Shown: positions 7,174-15,373 of the stretch, in pieces
Numbering within the stretch: position 1 is the stretch's first letter
How the letters are laid out: every line of letters begins with the position of its first letter
NCBI GenBank assembly: GCA_963975935.1
Contig: CAXBIQ010000003.1
Location: forward strand, 1-64,000
DNA length: 64,000 nucleotides
Reading direction: 5' to 3'
Source: Planktosalinus sp963975935
GTDB lineage: Bacteria > Bacteroidota > Bacteroidia > Flavobacteriales > Flavobacteriaceae
Notes under the pieces: generated by a model
What the model saw: only the letters and a program-made list of their open reading frames with translations
Databases searched by the model: none
Told to the model about the DNA's origin: nothing
Position numbers and translations under genes: made by a program

Positions 7174-10100
7174 ATGAAAAAACCTATACTTCTCTTTTCT
7201 CTTTTGTTTGTTATTGTTAGCGCGCATTCCCAAAATAAATGGGAGGATTTTACAAAAACTGCTGATTCTCTCGATTTAAAAATGCAATTTAATGCATCTT
7301 TATCTTTTAGGGAAAAAGCCCTGAAGGCAGCAAAAAACCAACCGGATTCTATACAAAAAATGCTCTTGGGATTGCAAATGTTTACCCGGGCTGAACACAA
7401 TTTCAATAAAGGGTCTCAAGCCTATTCTGAAGCTTATGAGTTGATGCAAAACGCTGTAGACACGTTGCGAAAAGCTAATGCAACAGCAGAAATAATTAGC
7501 AAAGCATACTGGGATTTGAATCTTGCTGCGTTTAATTATATGGGAAATCAAAAAGATACAGAGGCCTTTCTGAACAAATCTATCGAATACCATTTAAAAA
7601 GCAGCAAATTAGATACATTGTTTCTGTTAAATACAATGCACGGTTCTATTTATATGGGAATATTGTCGGGAAATTATGAAAAATCTATTGAAACTTTTAA
7701 AAAAGGAATTGAACTATTTGACCAATATCAAGTAAAAGAAGACAAGGATAAAAACCTTAAGGGCTATTTATATGCTAATATGTCCTTGTTATATAGTCCG
7801 AGTTTCTTAGATGTTCCTCACAAGCATTTACAGTATTTGGAAGAAGAAGAGAACGTTTTTTCGTCTATGGATGCTCCCGACTTAGATTATTTTATAGGAA
7901 CATATATACAATTATCAATATTAAAAAGAGCATATGGCAACTTTAGGAGAGCAGAAGGATATTTAAACAGGGCATTGAAATTATACGAAAACAATAAAGA
8001 GCAACTTCATAGTGGATCATTTCATTATGTCGGTTTCAGAAGAATCCTTGAAATCTATCAAGGTCTAATTATTCTTTATAGAGAAACCGGAGATGAAATT
8101 AAAATGCTTGAAATTTTGTCTAAAGTTGAAGCTATTCATCAAAACAACGAATTAAATCAAACCCAGAAAAATCAATATGCCGGAATATTGAGAGGAGTTG
8201 GAAGATATTATTTGCACCAGGATTATAGCTTTGATGAGGCAAGAGAGTATTTCAACAAAGCTCTGGAAATCAATATAGAAAAAACAACCATTCATGCCGG
8301 TAAAACTAAGACAGGGCTTACTTTAGATTTGGCAAATGCTTATTTTTATAATAAGGATTATTCTAAAACATTAGACATTATAGAACAAGTAGAAGAAACA
8401 GAAGTTCTTGAACCCTATCAAATAGAACTGAAAATCAAAACGCTTTTTAAACTGAATAGGTTTGAGGATGCAGTTAGTGGAATTAATCAATTATTGAGAG
8501 TTATTTCAGATGAAAATAATCAGTTTGATTTTTTGACAAGCCCTTTAAATGATTTTACTCCGGGTTTTGTAATTACAGATGCAGAAGGATTGGCAGATGT
8601 AGCCAAGTTTTTTCAAGATCACAACCAAAAATTCTCTCTGGAAGCCGAAAAACTATATTGGATAGCCTTAGCACAATTTGAGAACAACATCGGTAACACT
8701 CCTTTAAATAAAACCCTAAAAAACACTTTTGACAAAATCACTTCCGGGTTAATGAACGCTGGTTTGGAACGTAGTTTTTCATCCGAAGAAAACAATCGTT
8801 TGCTTAATTTTATGGAAACAGTTTCCTCACAAAACCTTATCAATCAATTTTTATTGAAAAGAGAAATCGCCGGAAATACAAAAGCCTATAAATTGGTTGA
8901 GGAAGAACAATACCTGCGTTCATATATTACTTTTCTTAAAAAAGAGTACCAAAAATCCAAAGACGAAGCCTTAAAACAACAGCTTTTTGAAAAAGAAATT
9001 GAGCTGGAAAAGATCAGTGAGCAATTAACCGCTCAATATAAAAGTAGCAATCCATTTACAACTCCAAAAGTCGAGGTAACAACAGTAAACGATAAAAATA
9101 TTATTCAATTTACTGTAGCAAACAACCAATTGTTTAAAATACGTTTGTATAACGGCTCAATATCCTATCAAAAAATAGACGATTATCCCTCCTTAAAACA
9201 AGAGATAGAAAACTATCTTATTAACATCAACGACTTGAACAGTGAAGTAAGCAAATTGAAAAAACAAGGAGAAGCTCTTTTCCATAAGTTGTTTAGTGAC
9301 GATTTTAATACCGATGTACCTGTGGTCATTATTCCGGACGACATCTTACACTACTTGCCATTTGAACTTTTGGTAAAAAATAAGGAATACCTGATAGAAA
9401 ATCATACCATTTCCTATGCCCCCAACTTTTATTTTTTAAAATCCGGTAATACTATAGAGAATAACTACAGGAATAAAAAAGTTGCCTTTTTCGCTCCTGA
9501 ATATTCCGGTAATATTCCGGAAAGCCAGTTGGCCGTTCGGGGTGAGGCCTATTCCTTATTTGGAGCGGAGGAAGAAGTTAGCGAAATTGCAAAATTTATT
9601 TCCGGAAATATATACTTGGGAAATTCTGCTTCAAAAACCCAATTCAAATCCCTGGATGGTGATATATCCATTTTACATCTTGCAATGCATTCCAACCTGA
9701 ATGATAAAGATCCAGAGTTGAGCAATTTGGTGTTTTCAGATTCAGAACAAGATTATGAAATGTATATTTCAGAATTATACGGGTTGAATTTTAATGCCGG
9801 CTTGGCAGTTTTGAGTGCCTGTAACACCGGTGTGGGTGGTTTTAAAGACGGAGGAAACCTGGTCTCTATGCACCACGCATTTACCACAGCAGGAATTCCG
9901 GCTACCGTAGCCAGCCTGTGGAATGCCCCGGATCTATCGACCAAAGAAATAATGGTCTCTTTTTATAAGAACCTGAAAAAAGGGCAAGATAAAGCAACAG
10001 CTTTACAAAATGCTAAGTTAATCTATCTTAAAAATGCCAAGGATGAAAACCTTCAACACCCATTCTACTGGGCAGGATTTGTATTGTCTGGAGATAATTC

Positions 10101-10224
10101 GCCTATACAACTGGAAGGGAAACCGCTGTGGCAAACACACTCTATCATTGTAGCTATCATCGTTTTATTACTTGTTGCAATACTGTACTTCTATATTAGG
10201 AAAAGAAATCAAAAAGTGATTTAG
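7174..10224 (+). CDS. Exported TPR-CHAT caspase-like protease
   Basis: About 1016 residues. Signal peptide MKKPILLFSLLFVIVSAHSQ; TPR-like helical repeats from about 40 to 560; helical linker with a coiled coil around 580-640; CHAT domain (caspase HetF-associated with TPRs) about 690-985; a membrane helix at about 990-1010 (IIVAIIVLLLVAILYFYI) and a basic tail RKRNQK. The CHAT catalytic pair is present: His839 in LHLAMHS and Cys883 in VLSACNTG. The signal peptide and C-terminal anchor place TPRs and protease in the periplasm, unlike many cytoplasmic CHAT proteins. With the neighbouring sigma and TM/TPR genes it forms a three-gene module. Cleavage of the TPR anti-sigma protein would be an attractive role, but that is inference. 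The substrate is unknown. Confidence 0.88.
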   Translation: MKKPILLFSLLFVIVSAHSQNKWEDFTKTADSLDLKMQFNASLSFREKALKAAKNQPDSIQKMLLGLQMFTRAEHNFNKGSQAYSEAYELMQNAVDTLRKANATAEIISKAYWDLNLAAFNYMGNQKDTEAFLNKSIEYHLKSSKLDTLFLLNTMHGSIYMGILSGNYEKSIETFKKGIELFDQYQVKEDKDKNLKGYLYANMSLLYSPSFLDVPHKHLQYLEEEENVFSSMDAPDLDYFIGTYIQLSILKRAYGNFRRAEGYLNRALKLYENNKEQLHSGSFHYVGFRRILEIYQGLIILYRETGDEIKMLEILSKVEAIHQNNELNQTQKNQYAGILRGVGRYYLHQDYSFDEAREYFNKALEINIEKTTIHAGKTKTGLTLDLANAYFYNKDYSKTLDIIEQVEETEVLEPYQIELKIKTLFKLNRFEDAVSGINQLLRVISDENNQFDFLTSPLNDFTPGFVITDAEGLADVAKFFQDHNQKFSLEAEKLYWIALAQFENNIGNTPLNKTLKNTFDKITSGLMNAGLERSFSSEENNRLLNFMETVSSQNLINQFLLKREIAGNTKAYKLVEEEQYLRSYITFLKKEYQKSKDEALKQQLFEKEIELEKISEQLTAQYKSSNPFTTPKVEVTTVNDKNIIQFTVANNQLFKIRLYNGSISYQKIDDYPSLKQEIENYLININDLNSEVSKLKKQGEALFHKLFSDDFNTDVPVVIIPDDILHYLPFELLVKNKEYLIENHTISYAPNFYFLKSGNTIENNYRNKKVAFFAPEYSGNIPESQLAVRGEAYSLFGAEEEVSEIAKFISGNIYLGNSASKTQFKSLDGDISILHLAMHSNLNDKDPELSNLVFSDSEQDYEMYISELYGLNFNAGLAVLSACNTGVGGFKDGGNLVSMHHAFTTAGIPATVASLWNAPDLSTKEIMVSFYKNLKKGQDKATALQNAKLIYLKNAKDENLQHPFYWAGFVLSGDNSPIQLEGKPLWQTHSIIVAIIVLLLVAILYFYIRKRNQKVI

Positions 10225-10538
10225 TTGTAAGTGTAACTAAAATTTAGTTAGATCATACCCAAAATCAATTGAACCATTTGCAGAATTCCTTCCAAAGTAA
10301 TTGTGGCAATCTGGGAAACTTTTCTTATTAATATGTTGTCTGCTTTGGATATAGACAACGATGAAACTATTCATCATTAAAGTTAGGGTAAAAATGAAAG
10401 AATCTTTCATAGGTTTAAAAAAAGTATGAGGATGTAGCTTACAAATGTTTTTTCTTACAATATTGGGAATTTCTTCACGGGATTACAACAAAAAACCCGG
10501 CTGTATGGGCCGGGTCTTACGTTCAATAGTTTGAAAGT
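10225..10538. other. Convergent intergenic region
   Basis: No gene or repeat is visible apart from the minus-strand terminator at its right end. No clear terminator follows the CHAT gene on the plus strand. Confidence 0.5.
10491..10517 (-). terminator. Terminator of the coiled-coil lipoprotein gene
   Basis: ACCCGG at 10495-10500 pairs with CCGGGT at 10510-10515. On the minus strand the hairpin is followed by a run of six T. Confidence 0.8.
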
Positions 10539-11042
10539 TTATTCCTGAACTTCAGCAGTCAGTTCTTGTTTTTTGAAACCTTCCTCGATTTGAGCAATTT
10601 CGTTGCTCAGTTTTTCGTGGTCAGCGCTCAAAGAGTTTTGTGCTGTTTTGATTTCTTCAAGGTCAGTAGTCATCTCATCAATCTGTGCCTGCATCTCTTC
10701 AGGAGTCAGGTTAGTGAAATTGGCTTTTAGTTCGCTGTGTCCTGAAAACAATTGTTCTGCTTTTTCAATTTCTGCTTCGTGGTTTTTCAACACTACTTGT
10801 TGACCGGCAAGGGTTTCCAACCAGGTTGAATCCTGAAGTGTTGCACCTGTCATACGCTCAGTAATAGCAGTATAGGCTTCCATGTGCATAGTGTGGTGGT
10901 TTTTTAGTGCAGTATGCACTTGAAGAAGGCTGTCGCTTTCTTTTTGTAAGTTATCAAATGAATTTGATAAGTTTTGTTTGTCATTGTTACAAGAAGTCAT
11001 TGCAATTGCAACGATGACCAGAATCATTAAAATGTTTCTCAT
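10539..11042 (-). CDS. Coiled-coil lipoprotein
   Basis: 167 residues. The signal peptide ends in the lipobox AMTSC (Cys18), followed by NNDKQ. The mature protein is almost entirely helical with heptad spacing (SFDNLQKESDSLLQVHTALKNHH ... ELKANFTNLTPEEMQAQIDEMTTDLEEIKTAQ, shown in part), so a long coiled coil anchored in a membrane is expected. Proteins of this type are common in Flavobacteria and mostly uncharacterised; some resemble the Lpp-like or viral A-type inclusion annotations. The gene is flanked by its own promoter-like box and terminator and is probably monocistronic. The function is unknown. Confidence 0.82.
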   Translation of the reverse strand: MRNILMILVIVAIAMTSCNNDKQNLSNSFDNLQKESDSLLQVHTALKNHHTMHMEAYTAITERMTGATLQDSTWLETLAGQQVVLKNHEAEIEKAEQLFSGHSELKANFTNLTPEEMQAQIDEMTTDLEEIKTAQNSLSADHEKLSNEIAQIEEGFKKQELTAEVQE

Positions 11043-11073
11043 TGTGGTTGTATGTGTTATTAATTATACGGCG

Positions 11074-11081
11074 CAAATATA
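11074..11081 (-). promoter_or_regulatory. -7 promoter element for the coiled-coil lipoprotein
   Basis: The minus strand reads TATATTTG, an exact TAnnTTTG match, about 32 nt upstream of the ATG at 11042. No good TTG lies 19 bp further upstream. The rest of the 11043-11364 gap is very AT-rich and shows no gene. Confidence 0.5.
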
Positions 11082-11364
11082 CTTCTGTTTTTGAATATTC
11101 ATATATTGTAAATGTTAAATATTTAGGGATATTTAAAAATATTTTGGATAGGGATATGGATATAACAATATCCTTAATATATTGTAATGCATTGAAAAAC
11201 AATGATATATATAAAATGATGTGGAAATGTACATTATTTTTTGATGCGATGGTCTAAAAGCGGGCTGTTTTTTGGGTCATTTATAAAAAAAGTTTCTGCT
11301 AAAAGAGCTTGTATGCCCGTGAAAGTAATCTGCTTTTTTAATAAAAAATTATTTACATTTGGAT

Positions 11365-12096
11365 ATGTTACGGTTCTTCAGAAACATCCGCAAAAAGCAT
11401 CTCACCGGTGGAAAAACCTTCAGCTACCTCAAGTATGCCGTGGGGGAAATCGTGCTGGTGGTGATTGGTATTCTCATTGCTCTGCAAATCAATAACTGGA
11501 ACGAGGCCCGCAAAAGGGCCAACAGCGAGCAACAGATTTTGAGCTCTATTAAAAGTTCGCTGGTCAATGATACCCTCGTGTTTGCCGGTGCTGCAAGCAA
11601 TGCCCGTCGCAGTAACAAAGCAATTAAGCTATTGCTCACCAGGCCCGCACTTCACGACAGCCTCACCAATACTTTTGTAGCAGCCTTGTCAGCCACCGCT
11701 ATACAGTCAAACACCAGTGCCTTTGAGCAACTCAAATCGCTGGGATTTGAAATCGTAAAAAACGACAGCCTGCGGGACCGGCTTGTGAAGCATTATGACT
11801 ATAACCTGGAGCGGGGTATTCTGCGCAACAGGCATAACCTGATCAATTTCAGTGAAGAGATATTCTACCCCTTTTACCGGAAGCATATATCCTTTTCAGT
11901 TTCAGACACGAGCTTCAGTGATTTTAAATACCTCCCCACCGATTATGTGAACCTGATGGACAACCCTGAGTTTACCTCACTGCTGCTGGAGAAATGGATT
12001 TACAATACCCAAACCTCAGAAGAAATCATAGCGCTTTTAAACAGGCAGTCTCATGAACTGATTGAGGCGATTGATAAAGAATTGGAAGCGCGGTGA
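11365..12096 (+). CDS. DUF6090-type membrane protein
   Basis: 243 residues. It starts MLRFFRNIRKKHLTGGKTFSYLK, then a membrane helix with the family hallmark VGEIVLVVIGILIALQINNWNE (about residues 25-46, shown in part), then a long helical region (EARKRANSEQQILSSIKSSLVNDT). This is the DUF6090 family, which occurs throughout Flavobacteriia, often in multiple copies, with no known function. The N-terminus is cytoplasmic and basic and the C-terminal 195 residues are probably periplasmic. The ATG at 11365 is chosen; an in-frame TTG two codons upstream is also possible. No operon partner on the same strand. Confidence 0.85.
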   Translation: MLRFFRNIRKKHLTGGKTFSYLKYAVGEIVLVVIGILIALQINNWNEARKRANSEQQILSSIKSSLVNDTLVFAGAASNARRSNKAIKLLLTRPALHDSLTNTFVAALSATAIQSNTSAFEQLKSLGFEIVKNDSLRDRLVKHYDYNLERGILRNRHNLINFSEEIFYPFYRKHISFSVSDTSFSDFKYLPTDYVNLMDNPEFTSLLLEKWIYNTQTSEEIIALLNRQSHELIEAIDKELEAR

Positions 12097-12216
12097 GAGG
12101 GAGCCTGAAAGTTGGATGAATACAATTGAGGTGACAGGCGTTCATCAATGGGTTTATCAAGTGAATGATTTGTATATCTGAACCCGTGCCGGGATGATGA
12201 GTAGATGGCACTCCCT

Positions 12217-12789
12217 TTATTCCGTTTGTAAATCATCATTCACAAGGTATTTGAGCATGCGCAATTCCTTTTTTATTTGCCGAATGATCACCCACGCCAG
12301 CACGGCTAAGATGGGAATAAATGAAAATAGCACATAGAGATACATACCCCGTGAAAGGCTTTCTTCAAAGGAAGGCAGCAGCAAGACAAAACCTATGGTA
12401 TACAATGCATACAAAAGAGGTGTTGCCAAATAGTGCACCCATAGCCTGTTCCTGTAGTATTTTTTAAGTTGTTTTCTGAATGAGAGTGCATCTCCAGAGC
12501 GGTTGAGGTTGTTTCTTTTTATGCCAGACAGGTATTCAATACCCATACGCACCGCAAGCGCCCCTATCATCATCAAAAGCCCAAGCATCACGATAGATAC
12601 ATTATAAGCCCGGATATAGAAGAAGAACCAAACAAGGACAAGCACGGTGAGCAGAAGAATCACCTGGCCATAGCGTTGCTGTTGTTTAAGGTTCTTGACT
12701 TTTTTCAGGATTTCGTCAACGCCTTGTGGTGGGGGTGTGGGAAGTGTTCTGTTTTCCCATTGCGATTTTATGTTTTCAAAGTTTTTCAT
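12217..12789 (-). CDS. Membrane protein coupled to an ECF sigma factor
   Basis: 190 residues. The cytoplasmic N-terminus of about 50 residues (MKNFENIKSQWENRTLPTPP ... EILKKVKNLKQQQRYG) is followed by two hydrophobic helices (about 52-70 and 76-92), a basic loop, and two more (about 120-140 and 152-172). The tail KKELRMLKYLVNDDLQTE is charged. The start ATG at 12789 lies inside the end of the sigma gene (14-bp overlap), giving translational coupling. The longer reading from 12864 is rejected because it runs through the sigma coding region. By position and topology it is probably the regulator (anti-sigma factor) of the sigma factor, though no ZAS or FecR motif is present. Confidence 0.75.
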   Translation of the reverse strand: MKNFENIKSQWENRTLPTPPPQGVDEILKKVKNLKQQQRYGQVILLLTVLVLVWFFFYIRAYNVSIVMLGLLMMIGALAVRMGIEYLSGIKRNNLNRSGDALSFRKQLKKYYRNRLWVHYLATPLLYALYTIGFVLLLPSFEESLSRGMYLYVLFSFIPILAVLAWVIIRQIKKELRMLKYLVNDDLQTE

Positions 12790-13255
12790 TGTTGACACAT
12801 TTTGAGAGTTCTTTTTTAATTCGTGACAGTCGTGTGCGCAAAGCCTGGTGTGAGATACCCACAATGGCTGCTATTTCTGCCTGCGGGATGTCTTCCAGTT
12901 CGAGCAATATTATTGTTTTGTGTATTTCCGGCAGCTTGTTGATGCATGCATACATGGAGCTAAACCTTTGTTCAAGTGCGGCCTTGTCTTCTTCTTCAGA
13001 GGCCACAACATCTGTTGTAAGAGGAAGGGCTCTTTTTTTCCGGTGGTATACCAGACAGGTGTTTATGGTTATTCTGTATATCCAGGTAGAAACGCTGGCT
13101 TCCTTCCTGAAACCCTTGAGGTGTTCCCACACTTTTACAAAAACTTCCTGGGTGAGGTCTGCAGCAAGGTCATAATCACCGTTTACATACCCCAGGCTTA
13201 GGCCAAAGACTTTTTGGTAATGCTCCCGGTATATCGTTTCAAACTGTGTTTGCAT
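12776..13255 (-). CDS. RNA polymerase ECF sigma factor
   Basis: 159 residues. Region 2: YREHYQKVFGLSLGYV and DLAADLTQEVFVKVWEHL; WIYRITINTCLVYHRKKR marks the end of region 2. Region 4: LPEIHKTIILLELEDIPQAEIAAIVGISHQALRTRLSR (in part), with a clear helix-turn-helix. The ATG follows directly after the stop of the alpha/beta hydrolase (TAA then ATG, no gap), and its own 3' end overlaps the membrane protein gene, so all three are translated as a coupled unit. Likely role: a small stress or envelope regulon controlled by the downstream membrane protein. Confidence 0.92.
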   Translation of the reverse strand: MQTQFETIYREHYQKVFGLSLGYVNGDYDLAADLTQEVFVKVWEHLKGFRKEASVSTWIYRITINTCLVYHRKKRALPLTTDVVASEEEDKAALEQRFSSMYACINKLPEIHKTIILLELEDIPQAEIAAIVGISHQALRTRLSRIKKELSKCVNNEKL

Positions 13256-14089
13256 TTATTTTTCAAGTTCGGAGGCTATTTTTTGCTTGAACCATTCCGG
13301 TTGGTCAAACATGATAAAATGACCTGCATTTTCAGCAAAGTAAATGTCGTACTTTTTTAATTGTTTATATTGGGAATTATAGGTTGCTTCGGCCATTTCT
13401 TTTCCGTAAGGATGTGTTGCTGCCAGAATGGTCACCGGTATGGTGATATTTGAAAGGTCTTCCCTTAAGTCCAGTTTGAGTAAATCTGTATATCCATAGA
13501 CATAGGTTTCCCGGTCTGCCTGCAGGATCCACTCAGTGAGTTGCGGGACTTTGGCTTTGTTGAGGGTCATGGAGCCGGCCATTTGAGTTGCCATGTTTTT
13601 AAAGGCTGTGGTATCCATTTCCAGCATTTGCTTGTTGTATGGTGTCTCATATGCAATTTTTTCACTGTCATAATTGGGCATCATCAAAGCACCCATAGCA
13701 GGCAAGCCATCAACAACTATTACTTTTGAAAATACATCAGGATGGTCTGCAGCCAGCCATAGTGCCAGGGTACCTCCCATACTGTGGCCTATGATGACGG
13801 GTTTGTGGAGTTTGTTTTCTTCCACATAGGTAAGAAGGGCTTCTTTGATTTGGGGCAGCCATGGAAAGGAAATGGGAGTGGTGTCGCCAAAACCGGCAAA
13901 CGTCATAAGGTGCAGCTCATGATTTGGGGTGAGGGTGGTTTCAATGTCCTGCCATACTTCGGCAGTGCATGTAAAGCCGGGCAAAAGCAGGACCGGTTGA
14001 CCGGACCCTTTTTTGGTTACCCGGAATTCGGGTTGTGCCATCAATTGAGAGGCCAGCAATAAACTTAAAGTGATCATAAAGATTTTCAT
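13256..14089 (-). CDS. Exported alpha/beta hydrolase
   Basis: 277 residues. Signal peptide MKIFMITLSLLLASQLMAQ, then an alpha/beta hydrolase fold (PVLLLPGFTCTAEVWQ, oxyanion region). The nucleophile elbow is GHSMGG with Ser103, and the catalytic His lies in ENAGHFIMFDQPEWF near the C-terminus. The acid is probably in TILAATHPYGKE or nearby. It acts in the periplasm or at the cell surface; the substrate (ester, lactone, lipid) cannot be told from sequence. It is the first gene of a coupled trio with an ECF sigma factor and a membrane protein, an unusual leading partner for a sigma factor. It may be a target or part of signal sensing. Confidence 0.88.
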   Translation of the reverse strand: MKIFMITLSLLLASQLMAQPEFRVTKKGSGQPVLLLPGFTCTAEVWQDIETTLTPNHELHLMTFAGFGDTTPISFPWLPQIKEALLTYVEENKLHKPVIIGHSMGGTLALWLAADHPDVFSKVIVVDGLPAMGALMMPNYDSEKIAYETPYNKQMLEMDTTAFKNMATQMAGSMTLNKAKVPQLTEWILQADRETYVYGYTDLLKLDLREDLSNITIPVTILAATHPYGKEMAEATYNSQYKQLKKYDIYFAENAGHFIMFDQPEWFKQKIASELEK

Positions 14090-14345
14090 AATGTGTATGT
14101 GTTTAATTTTTCCTTTAGATTCAAAAGAGGAAGAATGTTACATACTTATGTGTATTTTTTTTTAATAATGTGATCTAACACTTGATTTTCAGAAGCATCC
14201 TCTGCTTTAAGAAACAGTAAAAAAAAGGACGGTTGTTTTAGTTAATGACTCCGGCTGTATAAGAAGGGTTTTCAATCTTTGTAAAAAGGTTGTATCTTGT
14301 TGTTGCATAAAAGCTTACAAATAGATTTACTTCAAACGGAACCGT

Positions 14346-14816
14346 ATGTATAAAATGTGTAGTGACATCAGCTCACAGAATATTCTGTATATATTCAACA
14401 ACCCGTGGTACCTTACCGAAAACGAATGGGCCCTTATGAACGACAAGCTCATTGAGAATGCACGGGATTATGTGGTTAACCAACTTGAACGGTGCAGCAA
14501 AGACGGGTTCTCTAAAATTTGGGTTACCCCAGAAAACCAACCCATCGCCATTCTGGGATTTTACAGTGTGGGGAAAAAAAAGTATGAAACGTTTTTTATT
14601 GCCAGTAAGCATATGGAGGCATGTGCACTTAAAATAAGTTTTGACTTACGGGAGCTATTGAAGAAGGAAACATCAAATTATAAAGGGTGCACCTGTGTGA
14701 TTCGTTCTGCTTCAGAGCATCCCGGTCAAATAAGCTGGTTTAAGTTTCTGGGTTTCACTTATGATCCAAAGGGTAATACAGGCAATACCCGTTATTTTAA
14801 ATATGTTTCACGATAA
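14346..14816 (+). CDS. Hypothetical protein, possible GNAT fold
   Basis: 156 residues, no signal peptide. The order of elements (N-terminal helices, strand KIWVTPENQPIAILGFYSV, strand KKYETFFIASKHM, helix ALKISFDLRELLKKE, strand CTCVIRSASEH, then ISWFKFLGFTYDPK and a final strand) looks like an acyltransferase of the GNAT type. The phrase W-x-x-x-LGF near the end is typical of the last GNAT segment. The R/Q-x-x-G-x-G/A coenzyme A loop is not evident, so either it is a divergent or phage-type member, or the resemblance is superficial. It stands alone between divergent and unrelated genes. ATG at 14352 is a possible alternative start. Confidence 0.6.
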   Translation: MYKMCSDISSQNILYIFNNPWYLTENEWALMNDKLIENARDYVVNQLERCSKDGFSKIWVTPENQPIAILGFYSVGKKKYETFFIASKHMEACALKISFDLRELLKKETSNYKGCTCVIRSASEHPGQISWFKFLGFTYDPKGNTGNTRYFKYVSR

Positions 14817-14997
14817 AGGAACTAATCCTTGCCTGATATTATGGGCAAAAAATTAAATGGGTGTTTTTTAAAATACGACGGATAAATAAAAAGTGGCTTT
14901 GGGACAAAAAAGAATGCCTTTCGTTTCAACCGATGCATTAACGATTGATTTTTTAATTACCTTAACAGTCTGATTATTAACCAAAAAACTTTTCATT

Positions 14998-15366
14998 ATG
15001 TGCGGATCAAACACAACCACAGTAACCATTACCATCAGTGCAACCAATGCCATTCCATTTCCACCCACCATTTCTGATGGAGTAAGCGTGGGCAGCACAC
15101 AAACCGAGGATGATAATTTAACAACATCGGTCAAATCAGGCTATATAGTTGTCTTTAAAAAAGCAGGAGATATAGGAGGACTTACCGGTATTTATGAGAC
15201 CGGAGGCAGTAATGTCTTCAGCACAGTACCCACCTTGCAACCTGACGGAACCTGGAAAGGAGTGATAGGGTCATTCCCCCAGGGAACTATTGAATCTTAT
15301 GGCATCAGCTATACGGTGGGCGCAGTTACCTATAATCAGGATCCAAAAATTATGATTAACAAATAA
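14998..15366 (+). CDS. Hypothetical protein upstream of adenylate cyclase
   Basis: 122 residues, not recognised. It has no signal peptide and is rich in Thr, Ser, Gly and Val in beta-type alternation (TTTVTITISATNA, SGYIVVFKKAGDIGG, GTWKGVIGSFPQGTIESYG). This suggests a small all-beta protein. The stop is 7 nt before the ATG of the TPR adenylate cyclase, so the two are almost certainly co-transcribed. An effector or sensor partner for the cyclase is possible but nothing in the sequence proves it. The opposing frame at 14868-15134 is considered spurious. Confidence 0.65.
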   Translation: MCGSNTTTVTITISATNAIPFPPTISDGVSVGSTQTEDDNLTTSVKSGYIVVFKKAGDIGGLTGIYETGGSNVFSTVPTLQPDGTWKGVIGSFPQGTIESYGISYTVGAVTYNQDPKIMINK

Positions 15367-15373
15367 TTCAACC

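Noticed and set aside
11042..11257. 71-codon frame in the AT-rich gap before the DUF6090 gene
   Set aside because: AT-driven codons (Ile, Tyr, Lys, Asn), no conserved features, overlaps the lipoprotein promoter.
11354..11361. TACATTTG as promoter of the DUF6090 gene
   Set aside because: It ends 3 nt before the ATG, which would put the transcript start inside the coding sequence; no TTG at -33.
14868..15134. 88-codon frame opposite the cyclase-linked small gene
   Set aside because: It overlaps the 5' part of the better-supported gene and lacks a domain or upstream signal.
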